Positions 9,005 through 18,768 are shown, counted from the stretch's first letter. The stretch: DNA of 64,000 nucleotides from Amycolatopsis sp. GM8 (GCF_021653975.1 NZ_JAJKFK010000006.1:467634-531633), one strand, 5' to 3'. Numbers and translations: made by a program. The notes: generated by a model not told the origin, from the sequence alone.

Positions 9005-10564
9005 GTGATCAGATGGCAACGATGGGTCGCGACGTCGGCCGCGATCGTGCTGGCCGTGGCGCTGAGTGGGTGCGGGGCGCTGGCCGCGCGCACCCATTCC
9101 GATCAGGAACTGCACGTGGCACTGGGAGCCCAGCCGACGACGCTGGACGAGCAGATGACCACCGCCGAACCGACGAAGTACGTCATGCGTAACGTGTTCG
9201 AAACCCTCGTCACCACCGACGCGGACAACAAGGTCGTCCCGATGCTGGCCAGCGCGATCACCGAGAGCGCGGACCGCACGAGCTACCGTTTCGACCTGCG
9301 CCGCGGCGTCCACTTTCACAACGGCGCCGAGATGACCTCGGCGGACGTCGTGGCATCGATGACCCGGTGGCTGAAACTGAGTCCCGCCGCCAAAAGCGTT
9401 CTGGGCAAGGATGCGACCTTCGTCGCCGACGGCCCATACGCCGTCGTGTTGAAGATGAAAGCGCCGGCGGTCGGCGCGCTCGGGGTGATGGCCACCCACA
9501 AACAGTTCCCCGCGATCATGCCGGCGGCCATCGCCCAGAACGCCGCACCGACCGGCGTCACCTCGTTCATCGGGACCGGGCCCTACAAGCTCGTGGAGTG
9601 GAAGAAGGACGCCTCCATCCACCTGACCAAGTTCGACGGCTACTCGGCGCGTTCCGAAGCTCCCTCTGGTTTCGCGGGGCGGCGGGACGCGCTGATCCGA
9701 GACGTCTACTTCGACATCGTCACCGACCCGTCCACCCAACTGGCCGGGTTGCAGACCGGGAAGTACGACATCCTGGCCAGCGCCAGCTACGACACGTACG
9801 ACTGGCTGAAGAACGGCAAGGATTTCACCGTCACCAGCTACAACGACGGTGATGTCGTCTTCGCCTTCAATATCAAGAACGGCGTCTTCGACACCCCGCA
9901 GAAACGGCAGGCGGTCCAACTCGGCGTGAACTCCAGCGACATCATGAACGTCGCGTTCGCCGACAAGGACGTGTACGACCTGAAAGCCGGCTACATGTCG
10001 GTCGACCAACCCGACTGGTACACCAACGACGGTGCCGATACCTACAACCAGGGCGACACGGCCCGGGCGGGGAAGATGCTGCGGGAAGCCGGCTATCACG
10101 GCGAGCCGGTCACGTTGCTGACGGTGAACGACGACCCGTTCCAGTACAAGTCAGCGGTCGTTCTGCAGCAGCAGCTGAAGGAAATGGGCGTGAACGTCAC
10201 GCTGCGCACCGGGGATTGGGCCACCTACAGTGCTCTGTCCCTCGACCCGAAGGGCTACGACATCACGACCGCCGGGATCACGACGGTGTCCGACCCCACT
10301 CAGCTGTCCTACCTCGGCGACAGCTGGCCGGTCTACGCGCAATCCCCGGTCGTCGCGGATGCCTTCACGAAGATCCAGCGCTCGGCGGACCTCAAGGACG
10401 CGCGGGATATCTGGGTGAACACCCAGAAGTACCTGCGTGAGGACTATGTGCCGGTGATCATGGCCGGTGAGTTCAAGGGCGTCTCGGCAGCCAACAAAGA
10501 CGTCCACGGTTTCACCACCAAGGACGGACCGATCATCTGGAACACCACGCTCGGAGATCACTGA
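9005..10564 (+). CDS. Dpp/Opp-type ABC transporter substrate-binding lipoprotein
   Basis: 519 residues, GTG start with AAAGGAGGA immediately upstream. The N-terminus is a lipoprotein signal: Arg residues, a hydrophobic run (AAIVLAVAL) and the lipobox LSGC with the lipidated Cys at about residue 23. The rest is a family 5 extracellular solute-binding protein: QPTTLDEQMTTAEPT, RNVFETLV, YRFDLRRGVHFHNG, FIGTGPYKLVEW. Such proteins bind peptides, opines, nickel or glycosides. It overlaps the permease gene by 1 nt (TGATG), so translation is coupled. Ligand is not predictable; the hydrolases at the end of the operon point to a peptide-like or N-acylated compound. Confidence 0.93.
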   Translation: MIRWQRWVATSAAIVLAVALSGCGALAARTHSDQELHVALGAQPTTLDEQMTTAEPTKYVMRNVFETLVTTDADNKVVPMLASAITESADRTSYRFDLRRGVHFHNGAEMTSADVVASMTRWLKLSPAAKSVLGKDATFVADGPYAVVLKMKAPAVGALGVMATHKQFPAIMPAAIAQNAAPTGVTSFIGTGPYKLVEWKKDASIHLTKFDGYSARSEAPSGFAGRRDALIRDVYFDIVTDPSTQLAGLQTGKYDILASASYDTYDWLKNGKDFTVTSYNDGDVVFAFNIKNGVFDTPQKRQAVQLGVNSSDIMNVAFADKDVYDLKAGYMSVDQPDWYTNDGADTYNQGDTARAGKMLREAGYHGEPVTLLTVNDDPFQYKSAVVLQQQLKEMGVNVTLRTGDWATYSALSLDPKGYDITTAGITTVSDPTQLSYLGDSWPVYAQSPVVADAFTKIQRSADLKDARDIWVNTQKYLREDYVPVIMAGEFKGVSAANKDVHGFTTKDGPIIWNTTLGDH

Positions 10565-11517
10565 TGCCGGCTTATATTCTTCGGCGCTTCGCCGCGCTCA
10601 TCCCGGTGCTGTTGACCGTGTTCACCGCCGTCTTCCTGGTCGTGCACCTGGCGCCGGGCTCGCCGGCGTCGGTCATCCTCGGCCAGGAAGCGACGCCTCA
10701 GCAGATCACTCAATTGAACAGCGACCTCGGGCTCGATCAGCCGCTGTGGCAGCAATACGCGACCTGGATCGGCCATGCCGTCACCGGTGATCTGGGCCAG
10801 TCGTATTTCCTGGACGCGCCTGTCCTGTCGACCATCGTGGACCACGTGCCGCCCACCCTGTCGCTGGCCCTGATCGCGGAGATCATCGGTATCGGCGTCG
10901 CGATCCCACTGGGGATCATCGCCGCCACCCGCCGTGGATCGCTGCTGGACCGGGTGATCCTGAACGGCTCACTGGTCGGGATCTCGGTGCCGAGTTTCCT
11001 GCTCGCGCTGTTCCTGCTGCTGGTCTTCGGGGTGTGGCTGCGGGTGCTCCCGGTCGGCGGCTACGAGCCGTTGTCATCGGGATTCTTCACCTGGTTGTCC
11101 TACCTGATTCTTCCCGGTATCGCGCTGGGCGGGATGCAGGCCGCACTGATCACCCGCATGGCCCGGTCCTCGGTCCTCGAAGTCCTGGGCCAGGAATACA
11201 TCAAGGTCGCCAAGGCCAAAGGCCTGCGCACGCGGGTGGTGGTGCTCAAACACGCGCTGCGCAACGCTTTCCTGCCCGTGCTCACCATCCTCGGGCAAGG
11301 GCTGGGTTCCCTGATCACCGGGGCGGTGGTGACCGAGACGATCTTCACCATCCCCGGGATCGGCACGCTCGTGGTCAACTCCGTGCTGCACCGTGACTTT
11401 CCCGTCGTGCAGGGCACGGTGCTGTTCACGACCGTGATCTTCGTGCTGGTGAACCTGATCGTCGACCTCCTCTACGGCGTGTTCGACCCCCGCGTGAAAT
11501 TGCCGAGCAAACGATGA
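10564..11517 (+). CDS. DppB-type ABC transporter permease
   Basis: 317 residues, a typical DppB/OppB integral membrane subunit. It begins AYILRRFAALIPVLLTVFTAVF (the standard first helix), has the periplasmic VHLAPGSPASVILGQEAT region, and carries a late cytoplasmic EAA loop around EYIKVAKAKGLRTRVVV. About six transmembrane helices are visible. It overlaps the binding-protein gene by 1 nt and the next permease gene by 4 nt (ATGA), so the operon is translationally coupled. It pairs with the DppC-like product to form the channel. Confidence 0.94.
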   Translation: MPAYILRRFAALIPVLLTVFTAVFLVVHLAPGSPASVILGQEATPQQITQLNSDLGLDQPLWQQYATWIGHAVTGDLGQSYFLDAPVLSTIVDHVPPTLSLALIAEIIGIGVAIPLGIIAATRRGSLLDRVILNGSLVGISVPSFLLALFLLLVFGVWLRVLPVGGYEPLSSGFFTWLSYLILPGIALGGMQAALITRMARSSVLEVLGQEYIKVAKAKGLRTRVVVLKHALRNAFLPVLTILGQGLGSLITGAVVTETIFTIPGIGTLVVNSVLHRDFPVVQGTVLFTTVIFVLVNLIVDLLYGVFDPRVKLPSKR

Positions 11518-12584
11518 GGCAACAGATGCAGAACAATCAACAGCCCCCACCCACTCCAGCCGCGGCCACCCCGGCAGCGGAAACATCGATTTCGCGTGGC
11601 ATCGATCGTGGCCGCACATTGAAGCGGGAAAGCCGCCGCCGCAACCTCCGCCGGCTCGTCTCGAACCGGTTGTTCGTGGTGGGTGCGGTGGCGGTGGTTT
11701 TCCTGGTCGCGGCAGCGATCCTGATCCCGTGGTTCTCGCCGTACGGGCAGTTCGACATGGTGCCGGCCGACAAGCTCCGGGGCCCCAGCGCGTCGCATTG
11801 GCTGGGGACCGACGACTACGGACGTGACCTCGCGACCCGGCTCGCCTACGGAGTGCGGACTTCGCTGGGGATCGGCGTCGCGGTCGCGGTGAGCACCACC
11901 GTCCTCGGTGCGGTGATCGGCCTCGCGTCGGCGTGGTTCCGGCGCCTCGACGGGGTGCTGATGCGGATCATGGACGGGCTGATGGCGTTTCCGAGCATCC
12001 TGCTGGCCATCTGCATGATGGCCGCGTTCGGGGCCAAGATCAGCAACGTGATCATCGCGCTCACGATCGTTTTCACGCCGCAGGTGGCCCGGATCGTCCG
12101 CTCCAGCGCGCTGAGTGTGAAGGAAGAGGTCTACGTGCTGGCGATGGTCGCGCAGGGAGCGTCCAGCGCGCGGATCATTTTCGGGCACCTGCTGCCCAAC
12201 ATCATCTCCCCGATCGTGGTCCAGGCCAGCTTCGTCTTCGCCGACGCGATCATCAGCGAAGCCTCACTAAGCTTCCTCGGGGCCGGTGTGCCACCGCCAG
12301 GAGCGAGCCTGGGCAGCATCCTGCACGACGGGAAGATCCTCATCTTCAGCGCCTGGTGGATCGTCGTCTTCGCCGGCATCGCGATCGTGGTCTCCGTCTT
12401 CGGGCTCAACTTCCTCGGCGACGGCCTGCGCGATTACTTCGATCCCAAGGGCGGGAAAGTCCGTGTGGTGTCCGGGATCGTGCGCGGGCAGGTCCGCAGG
12501 CTCACCGGCAGGCTCGGGGAACGTAAGCCGATACCGGCAGCACAGGAAGCCGTGGCGGCGAGTGGGGGAGGGAGCAACGCATGA
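11514..12584 (+). CDS. DppC-type ABC transporter permease
   Basis: 356 residues, OppC/DppC family. A 55-residue Gln/Pro/Ala-rich, then Arg-rich cytoplasmic N-terminus precedes the first helix (LFVVGAVAVVFLVAAAILI). The hallmark HWLGTDDYGRDLATRLAYG follows, then five more helices with the EAA loop VYVLAMVAQGASSARIIFGH. A C-terminal tail of about 45 basic residues is somewhat longer than usual. The ATG overlaps the upstream stop by 4 nt; a second in-frame ATG lies 12 nt downstream. It forms the heterodimeric channel with the preceding permease. Confidence 0.94.
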   Translation: MRQQMQNNQQPPPTPAAATPAAETSISRGIDRGRTLKRESRRRNLRRLVSNRLFVVGAVAVVFLVAAAILIPWFSPYGQFDMVPADKLRGPSASHWLGTDDYGRDLATRLAYGVRTSLGIGVAVAVSTTVLGAVIGLASAWFRRLDGVLMRIMDGLMAFPSILLAICMMAAFGAKISNVIIALTIVFTPQVARIVRSSALSVKEEVYVLAMVAQGASSARIIFGHLLPNIISPIVVQASFVFADAIISEASLSFLGAGVPPPGASLGSILHDGKILIFSAWWIVVFAGIAIVVSVFGLNFLGDGLRDYFDPKGGKVRVVSGIVRGQVRRLTGRLGERKPIPAAQEAVAASGGGSNA

Positions 12585-13585
12585 CGCGAAACGTACTCGA
12601 GGTCAAGGAACTGAGCACCTGGTTCGGGACCGAGGACGGGCAGATCGCCGCCGTGGACCGGGTGTCCTTCGTCCTGAAGCAGGGCGAAGTGCTGTCCATC
12701 GTCGGCGAATCCGGGTGCGGGAAATCCGTGACCGCGCAGTCGATCATGCGGTTGTACGAGGAGAACGGGTCGGTCGCCTACGACGGGTCGATCCTCTACG
12801 ACGGGGCCGATCTGCTGGACCACAGCCCGGCGCGGATGGCGAAGCTGCGGGGCAACGACATCTCGATGATCTTCCAGGACCCGATGAGCGCGCTCAATCC
12901 GGTCTTCACCATCGGGACGCAGCTCACCGAAACGATCCGGGCGCACCGGAACGTCAGCCGGGGCGAAGCGCGCCGGCGGGCGATCGAGGTGCTCAATGCC
13001 GTCGGCTATCCCGACCCGGAAACGGGGTTGCGCCGGTACCCGCACGAACTCTCCGGCGGGATGCGCCAGCGGGTCGTCATCGCGATCGCCATCGCGTGTG
13101 AACCTAAGATCCTCATCGCCGACGAGCCCACGACGGCGCTGGACGTGACGATCCAGGCGCAGATCGTCGAGCTCATCGCGACGCTGGCGAAGGATCGCGG
13201 CATGGCGGTCGTGTTCATCTCGCACGATCTCGGCCTCCTCGCCGAAGTCAGTCACCGGGTCGCTGTCATGTATCTCGGACAGATCGTGGAGCTGGGCACC
13301 GTCGCGGAGCTGTTCTCGCAGCCGGCCCATCCCTATACGCGTGGCCTGATGGCCTCGGCGCTCACCTTGACCGGCCCGCTCACGCACCGGTTGACCACGA
13401 TCGCCGGGACGGTCCCCGCGATCACCGACCGCCCCACGGGCTGTGTCTTCCAGGACCGGTGCGCCTACACGACAACACAGTGCCGCAGCCAGGAACCCTC
13501 GACCACCGAGCTGACCGGTGACCATCAGGTGCGGTGCTGGAACCACGACCAGCTGCCGGCGGTACTGGAAGGAGAACCAGCATGA
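12581..13585 (+). CDS. DppD-type ABC transporter ATP-binding protein
   Basis: 334 residues. All nucleotide-binding motifs are present: Walker A GESGCGKSVT near residue 45, signature LSGGMRQRV near residue 158, Walker B ILIADEPTTALD near residue 177 and the switch His in FISHDLGLL. The C-terminal oligopeptide-transporter extension is included (PAHPYTRGLMAS; CVFQDRCAYTTTQC with the cysteine cluster that binds an Fe-S cluster in DppD). Start overlaps the permease stop by 4 nt. Confidence 0.94.
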   Translation: MTRNVLEVKELSTWFGTEDGQIAAVDRVSFVLKQGEVLSIVGESGCGKSVTAQSIMRLYEENGSVAYDGSILYDGADLLDHSPARMAKLRGNDISMIFQDPMSALNPVFTIGTQLTETIRAHRNVSRGEARRRAIEVLNAVGYPDPETGLRRYPHELSGGMRQRVVIAIAIACEPKILIADEPTTALDVTIQAQIVELIATLAKDRGMAVVFISHDLGLLAEVSHRVAVMYLGQIVELGTVAELFSQPAHPYTRGLMASALTLTGPLTHRLTTIAGTVPAITDRPTGCVFQDRCAYTTTQCRSQEPSTTELTGDHQVRCWNHDQLPAVLEGEPA

Positions 13586-14580
13586 GCACGGCCGTCAATA
13601 CGGTGCCGCCGGACACCGCTCCGGTGCTCGAGGTGAAGAGCCTGAGCAAGCATTACCGCGTCTCCACCAATGGCGGACTCCTCGGCGCCAAGCGGACCCT
13701 CAAAGCCGCCGAGGACGTGTCGTTCGCGGTGCCACGGGGCAGGACCTTGGGGATCGTCGGCGAATCGGGCAGCGGCAAGTCGACGACCGGCCAGGCGCTG
13801 CTGCGGCTGACCGAACCGACGTCGGGCACGGTCACGTTCGACGGCCAGGACGTGCTGGCCATGAAGGGGGCCCAGCTCAAGGACTTCCGGCGCCGCGCGC
13901 AGATGGTGTTCCAGGATCCCTATTCCTCGCTCAATCCGCGCAAGCGTGTCGGGGAGACCTTGGCCGAACCGCTGGCCGTGCACCGTATCGGTGACCGGGC
14001 CGGCCGTGAAGACAAAGTCATGGCCATCCTGGAGAAAATGGGGCTCCGTCCCGATTTCGCCTACCGGTACCCCCACGAACTCTCCGGCGGGCAGCGCCAG
14101 CGCGTCGGGCTGGGCCGTGCCCTGATCAGCGAACCGGAGCTCGTCGTGTGTGACGAGGCAGTGTCCGCATTGGACGTCTCGGTGCAGGCCCAGATCCTCA
14201 ACCTCCTGAGCGATCTGCAGGCCGAACTGAACCTGGCCTATGTGTTCATCACCCACGACATCAGTGTCGTCCGGCACATTTCGAACGACCTGATGGTGAT
14301 GTACCTCGGCCGGGTCGTCGAGACGGGACCGACCCAGCACGTCATCGCCAACCCGGCCCACCCGTACACGAAGGCCCTGATTTCCGCCGTCCCCACCGGA
14401 AACACCACCACGGCGCGAGAGCGGACCGTCCTGCGCGGCGATGTTCCCTCCGCGATGAATGGCGAGACCGGGTGCCCGTTCGCGCCGCGATGCCCGATCG
14501 CCCAGGACATCTGCCGCGAGCAGGCCCCGCAGTTGCGCCCGCTCGACGACGGTAGCGCCGCCGCTTGCCATTTCGCCTGA
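13582..14580 (+). CDS. DppF-type ABC transporter ATP-binding protein
   Basis: 332 residues from ATG 13582, which overlaps the previous stop (ATGA) and has GGAGAA upstream; a longer frame from 13534 is not needed. Walker A is GESGSGKSTT, signature LSGGQRQRV, Walker B VVCDEAVSALD, with the H-loop in FITHDISVV and the C-terminal peptide-transporter extension (AHPYTKALISAVPTG; CPFAPRCPIAQDIC). It completes the five-part importer, which has two different ATPases as in Dpp and Opp systems. Confidence 0.94.
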   Translation: MSTAVNTVPPDTAPVLEVKSLSKHYRVSTNGGLLGAKRTLKAAEDVSFAVPRGRTLGIVGESGSGKSTTGQALLRLTEPTSGTVTFDGQDVLAMKGAQLKDFRRRAQMVFQDPYSSLNPRKRVGETLAEPLAVHRIGDRAGREDKVMAILEKMGLRPDFAYRYPHELSGGQRQRVGLGRALISEPELVVCDEAVSALDVSVQAQILNLLSDLQAELNLAYVFITHDISVVRHISNDLMVMYLGRVVETGPTQHVIANPAHPYTKALISAVPTGNTTTARERTVLRGDVPSAMNGETGCPFAPRCPIAQDICREQAPQLRPLDDGSAAACHFA

Positions 14581-14610
14581 CCGAGCCCTCCCGGAGGACA
14601 CAGCACGACC

Positions 14611-16023
14611 ATGACAGAACCCACGAATCCCACGACTCACGAGACCATGACCCGCGCCCTGGCCGATTGGGTGACCACGAACCGGCTGCCCGGGCTGGCG
14701 GTGCAGGTCTCACACGGCGACCAGGTTGTCTTCGAGTACCTGCACGGACGTCGCGGCGACACCGGGCAGAACGATGCGGACACCCTGTTCGGCGTTGCGT
14801 CGGTGTCCAAGTCCCTGACCGCGACCGCGGTCATGCTTTTGCACCAACGCGGGCAGCTGAACATCGAGGACCCGATCGCCAAGTGGCTACCGCAGTTGCA
14901 GTTCGCGGGAGATGCCCACAACCGCATTACCATCGAGCACCTGCTCCGGCACACCTCCGGCCTGCCAGGTCTGTCCATGGTGGACGGTGCACGGACCCGC
15001 AGCATCCTCGCCGACCCCGATCGTGATCGTTTCCTGGCCGCAGTTCCGGTCAGCCGGCAGTACGAACACGTCCGCACTGTCGATGATCTGATCGCCGCAC
15101 TTTCCGCCGCGAACCTCAGCTTTCTCGCTGAGCCCGGCGCGGTGTTCAACTACTCCAACGAGGGCTACGCCCTGCTGCAGGGCGTCATCGAAGCCGCCGC
15201 GGGCCAGGACTACCGCGGCTACGTCAAAGCCAACATCCTTGGCCCGCTTGGCATTGACCGCACAGCGTTCACCTATGACGAGCTGTCCGCGTTCGACAAG
15301 GTCGCGGACCTCTACGTGCCCTTCAAGGACACGGCCGACGCGTTCTCACTCTCGCCCGCCTGGTGGGATGTCGGCGACATCTACACCAACGGCTCCTGGA
15401 AAGTCACCCCCGGCGGCCTGTCCACGTTCGCGCGGATGCTCACCCGGGTTGCCCGCAACGAGTCCACAGAGGGTGCCGCGCTCACGCCGGACACGCTGCG
15501 CGCAATGACCGGGCAACCGACGAAGTTGCCGGACGGGTCGAGCTATGGGCTGGGCATGGAGATCGGGACGATCGCGGGGCGGGCCTGGTTCGGCCACACC
15601 GGGAGCGTCAAGGGCGTTTCCAGCGCCTACCGGTGCATTCCCGAGGAAGATCTCGCCGTCACAGTGCTCATCAATGCCTCCGGAGCCGACCCGGTCGGTC
15701 CCGCGGAACTCCTCACCCGTCTGTGGCTCGGCAGTCCCGAGGACGATTCCCTTGCCAGCACACCACAATCCGGTGCCGTGGATCTCGGCCAATACGTCGG
15801 CGAATACGCCTCCAGTGAGACGAACACCCTCACCGTGGCCCGGACCGATCAGGGGCTGACGGCCGTCACCAGGACCGGCGCCGGCCCGCTCGTGCCCGCC
15901 GGGCAAGACCTTTTCAAGGGGGCGAACAGCACCATGTACGCCTTCCTCAGAGACGACGACGGCACTATCACCGGCGTCTTCGCGGTCATGCGGGTCCTGC
16001 GGCGCGTCACGAACGCCCGCTGA
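14611..16023 (+). CDS. Serine hydrolase of the beta-lactamase / class C fold
   Basis: 470 residues, ATG 14611 with GGAGGACA upstream. The catalytic SxxK tetrad is SVSK at about residue 69 (FGVASVSKSLTATAV), the second motif is YSNEGY near residue 180, and the third is HTGSVKG near residue 328. A C-terminal lipocalin-like beta extension (about 390-470) follows, as in many esterases and D-aminopeptidases of this family. There is no signal peptide, so the enzyme is cytoplasmic and unlikely to be a secreted antibiotic-resistance beta-lactamase. As part of the Dpp operon it probably hydrolyses the imported peptide, ester or amide. Confidence 0.88.
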   Translation: MTEPTNPTTHETMTRALADWVTTNRLPGLAVQVSHGDQVVFEYLHGRRGDTGQNDADTLFGVASVSKSLTATAVMLLHQRGQLNIEDPIAKWLPQLQFAGDAHNRITIEHLLRHTSGLPGLSMVDGARTRSILADPDRDRFLAAVPVSRQYEHVRTVDDLIAALSAANLSFLAEPGAVFNYSNEGYALLQGVIEAAAGQDYRGYVKANILGPLGIDRTAFTYDELSAFDKVADLYVPFKDTADAFSLSPAWWDVGDIYTNGSWKVTPGGLSTFARMLTRVARNESTEGAALTPDTLRAMTGQPTKLPDGSSYGLGMEIGTIAGRAWFGHTGSVKGVSSAYRCIPEEDLAVTVLINASGADPVGPAELLTRLWLGSPEDDSLASTPQSGAVDLGQYVGEYASSETNTLTVARTDQGLTAVTRTGAGPLVPAGQDLFKGANSTMYAFLRDDDGTITGVFAVMRVLRRVTNAR

Positions 16024-16050
16024 CGAACACATTCGACGAACGGAACCAGG

Positions 16051-17373
16051 GTGACCACGACCCCCATCGAAACCCCGCACTACGACGTTTCCCCCGCCCT
16101 TCACGATCAGCTCGTCGCCTGGCGCCGCGACTTCCACACCTACGCCGAACCCGGCTGGACCGAGTTCCGCACCACCGCCCGGATCATCACCGAACTGCGC
16201 GCCGCCGGCCTCGAGGTGATCTTCGGCCCCGACGTGTGCCAGGACGACGAGCGCATGGGCGTCCCCGGCCCCGCCGCGCTGGCCCGCGAACGCGAACGGG
16301 CCGTCGCCCAGGGTGGTGATCCCGGGCTCATCGCCGCGATGGGCGAAGGTTTCACCGGCGCCATCGCTCTCCTCGACACCGGCCGCCCCGGCCCGACCAT
16401 CGCCTACCGCGTCGACATCGACTCCAACGACCTCATCGAGTCCACCTCGCGGGAGCACCGCCCGGCGCGCGAAGGCTTCGCGTCGGTCAATCCCGGCGCC
16501 ATGCACGGATGCGGCCACGACGGGCATGCCGCCATCGGGCTGGGGCTGGCGCGTGCGCTTGTGGAGAACAAGGACGCGCTCAGCGGCCGCATCAAGATCA
16601 TCTTCCAGCCCGCCGAGGAGGGTGTGCGGGGCGCGCACTCCATCGTCGCGGCGGGACACCTCGACGACGTCGACGTCTTCGTCGCCACGCACGTCGGTGC
16701 CGGTGTGCCGCATGCCGAAGTGGCCTGCGGTGGCCACGGTTATCTGGCCACGACCAAGTTCGACATCCGTTTCACCGGCGTCGGCGCACACGCCGGCAGC
16801 GGCCCCGAACTCGGCCGCAATGCCTTGCTCGCCGCGGCCGCGGCGGCCACCAATCTCCACGCGATCCCACGCCACAGTGGCGGTGACTCCCGCGTCAATG
16901 TCGGCACCCTGACAGCCGGTGAGGGGCGCAATGTGATTGCCCGGGAAGCCTTCCTGCGCGCCGAGACACGCGGGCGGACGTCCGAAGTGAACGACGAGAT
17001 GTTCGCCAGGGCCCGATCCGTGATCGAGGGCGCGGCCCGGATGCACGACGTCGACCACAGTCTCACGATCGTCGGCGCCTCCGGTGACTGCGATCCCAGC
17101 GAGGACCTGCTCCCTTTCCTGCACGAGCAGTTCGCCAAGATCCCCGCCGTACAACGGATCCAGACACACCACCGGTCAGGTGGCTCCGACGATGCCACGG
17201 CGATGATGCGGCGCGTCAAGGAACGCGGCGGCCTGGCCAGTTACGTCTTCCTCGGGATGAACCTCCCGTCGGGTCACCACACGCCGACCTTCGACATCGA
17301 GGAGGACACCCTCGACACCGGCGTCGCACTCCTGGCCAATGTCGCCTTGAATGCCACGAGCATCGGCCGCTGA
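16051..17373 (+). CDS. M20-family amidohydrolase (AbgA / N-acyl-amino-acid hydrolase type)
   Basis: 440 residues, GTG 16051. It is the M20D type of two-metal amidohydrolase: WRRDFHTYAEPGWTEFRT at the N-terminus, metal-binding HGCGHDGHAAIGLG at about residue 153, FQPAEEGVRGA with the catalytic Glu, a lid domain with VGAHAGSGPELGRNALLAAA, and a C-terminal SGGSDDATAMMRRV region. Relatives cleave p-aminobenzoyl-glutamate, indole-acetyl-amino acids or N-acyl amino acids. It ends the CapA-Dpp operon, 27 nt after the serine hydrolase, and likely releases a free amino acid from the imported compound. The next gene is convergent, with the short dyad GCTGA/TCAGC in between. Confidence 0.88.
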   Translation: MTTTPIETPHYDVSPALHDQLVAWRRDFHTYAEPGWTEFRTTARIITELRAAGLEVIFGPDVCQDDERMGVPGPAALARERERAVAQGGDPGLIAAMGEGFTGAIALLDTGRPGPTIAYRVDIDSNDLIESTSREHRPAREGFASVNPGAMHGCGHDGHAAIGLGLARALVENKDALSGRIKIIFQPAEEGVRGAHSIVAAGHLDDVDVFVATHVGAGVPHAEVACGGHGYLATTKFDIRFTGVGAHAGSGPELGRNALLAAAAAATNLHAIPRHSGGDSRVNVGTLTAGEGRNVIAREAFLRAETRGRTSEVNDEMFARARSVIEGAARMHDVDHSLTIVGASGDCDPSEDLLPFLHEQFAKIPAVQRIQTHHRSGGSDDATAMMRRVKERGGLASYVFLGMNLPSGHHTPTFDIEEDTLDTGVALLANVALNATSIGR

Positions 17374-17381
17374 GGCGCGAT

Positions 17382-18665
17382 TCAGCGCAGGTACCAGCCG
17401 AACCAGTCGCGGCTGGCGGGGTGCAAGTAGTGCTCCGGCGGGACCTGCTCGGCGGGGAAGAGCGAGAAACCCTTGGGCGGGCCGGTGGGGGAGTCGTGGA
17501 AGTAGGTGCCGCTGACCCAGGCCGGGTTGATGTCGAGTTCCATGCCGCGCACCACGCCGGCGCCCTTGAGGATGTTTCCCAGCGTGCACACCGAAAGCGC
17601 GGGCCCACCGACATAGACCTCGGCGCCGTCGGCGGTGACGCCGAACGCGGAGCGGTGGATGTAGGCGGCCTGGCCGATGGTGCTGCCCCACTCCTTGGTG
17701 CCGCCGGTGGCGCAGGTGGGGTTGACCTGGCCGTTGTCGACGAGCATGACCAGGTTCTGGCGGACGCTGGCGACCTCGGGGCCCATCCGGATTTCGTGGT
17801 TCCACGAGCCGACGGTGGCGGTGCCGTCGGTCCGGATGACGAGGCTGGCCGCACCGTCCACAAGGGGCACCGCGGTGCGGCCTTCGCTGAAGTAGCCGCC
17901 GTTGCTGGCTCCGTTGAGCCGGAATCCGGCGTTGAACGCGGCGGCGACGCTGTGCTCGAGCGCGGGCGTGATCGAGGTCGCCGCCCGCCACTTGCCGCCG
18001 GGGTCCTCGAAACCGGGCTGGAGTTGCCCGCGCACGAAGGTCGGATCGATCCACATCACCCCGGCGACGAACGAGGTGTGCTGCGGGTCCGGCCGGAGCG
18101 ACGCGACCCGGACCGCCGCTTGCCCGTGGTCGGTCACAACGGTCTGCCACTGGCCTTCTCCCGGCAGCAGCGCGGTGCCGGCGAGTGACGTGATGGGCGC
18201 GGGTGCGGCGAGTCCGTGCGCGGCTTTCCCATCCGGCACCGGCGATGTCGGCACCGCGCCCGGCGCCACCGGGATGCCCCCGGCGGGCGCACCGCCGACG
18301 GGCGGCTGGTTGTGGTCGTACTGCTGCTTTTCCAGCCACGTCACGAGATCGCCCAGGCCGTGGTCGCGTCCCCATTCCGCCAGCCGCGCGGCGGTGCTGT
18401 CCGTGCCCGGCGCGGTGAGCGCGCCGGTGATCGACCAGCCGACCACGATGAGGAACACGAGCAGCGCGGCCAGCAGCGAGCGGCGCAGCCAGCGCACCCA
18501 GGGGCGCCGGCGTTTCCGCTTCGGCAGCTTGATGGGCTGGGTGTCGGCGGCGCTGCCCTCCAGGACGTCCGGAGACGTCGTCGCGAGCGAGCCCGAGAAC
18601 AGCCCCTCATCGCCACCGCCCTCGGCGGGCCGCCCGCTCTCTCGAGCACGAATTTGTTTTGTCAC
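17382..18665 (-). CDS. Membrane-anchored phosphodiester glycosidase (NAGPA) domain protein
   Basis: 427 residues from GTG 18665; a TTG at 18704 would add 13 residues, and neither has a clear ribosome-binding site. A charged N-terminal cytoplasmic region of about 75 residues ends in KRKRRRPWVRWLRR, then one transmembrane helix (SLLAALLVFLIVVGWSITGAL), a Pro/Gly-rich linker, and an extracellular domain. The domain has the NAGPA features AAFNAGFRLNGASNGGYF, RQNLVMLVDNGQ and the late GGPALSV and MELDINPAW segments. Family members are exported glycosidases or glycan-modifying proteins, often with no known substrate. It belongs to neither neighbouring operon clearly and is convergent with the M20 gene. 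Confidence 0.75.
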   Translation of the reverse strand: MTKQIRARESGRPAEGGGDEGLFSGSLATTSPDVLEGSAADTQPIKLPKRKRRRPWVRWLRRSLLAALLVFLIVVGWSITGALTAPGTDSTAARLAEWGRDHGLGDLVTWLEKQQYDHNQPPVGGAPAGGIPVAPGAVPTSPVPDGKAAHGLAAPAPITSLAGTALLPGEGQWQTVVTDHGQAAVRVASLRPDPQHTSFVAGVMWIDPTFVRGQLQPGFEDPGGKWRAATSITPALEHSVAAAFNAGFRLNGASNGGYFSEGRTAVPLVDGAASLVIRTDGTATVGSWNHEIRMGPEVASVRQNLVMLVDNGQVNPTCATGGTKEWGSTIGQAAYIHRSAFGVTADGAEVYVGGPALSVCTLGNILKGAGVVRGMELDINPAWVSGTYFHDSPTGPPKGFSLFPAEQVPPEHYLHPASRDWFGWYLR

Positions 18666-18768
18666 CGAACCGCACAGGAGGTAGCCGCCAGAACAATGCC
18701 CCAAAGTAAGGACACCTCGCTGAGAGGAGGCTGAGCGCGCGGAACAGAAAGGGCGAACCGGGCGTCCG

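Noticed and set aside
14611..16023. Serine hydrolase as a true beta-lactamase resistance gene
   Set aside because: It has SxxK, YxN and HTG motifs but no signal peptide, is longer than class C enzymes and belongs to a peptide-uptake operon.
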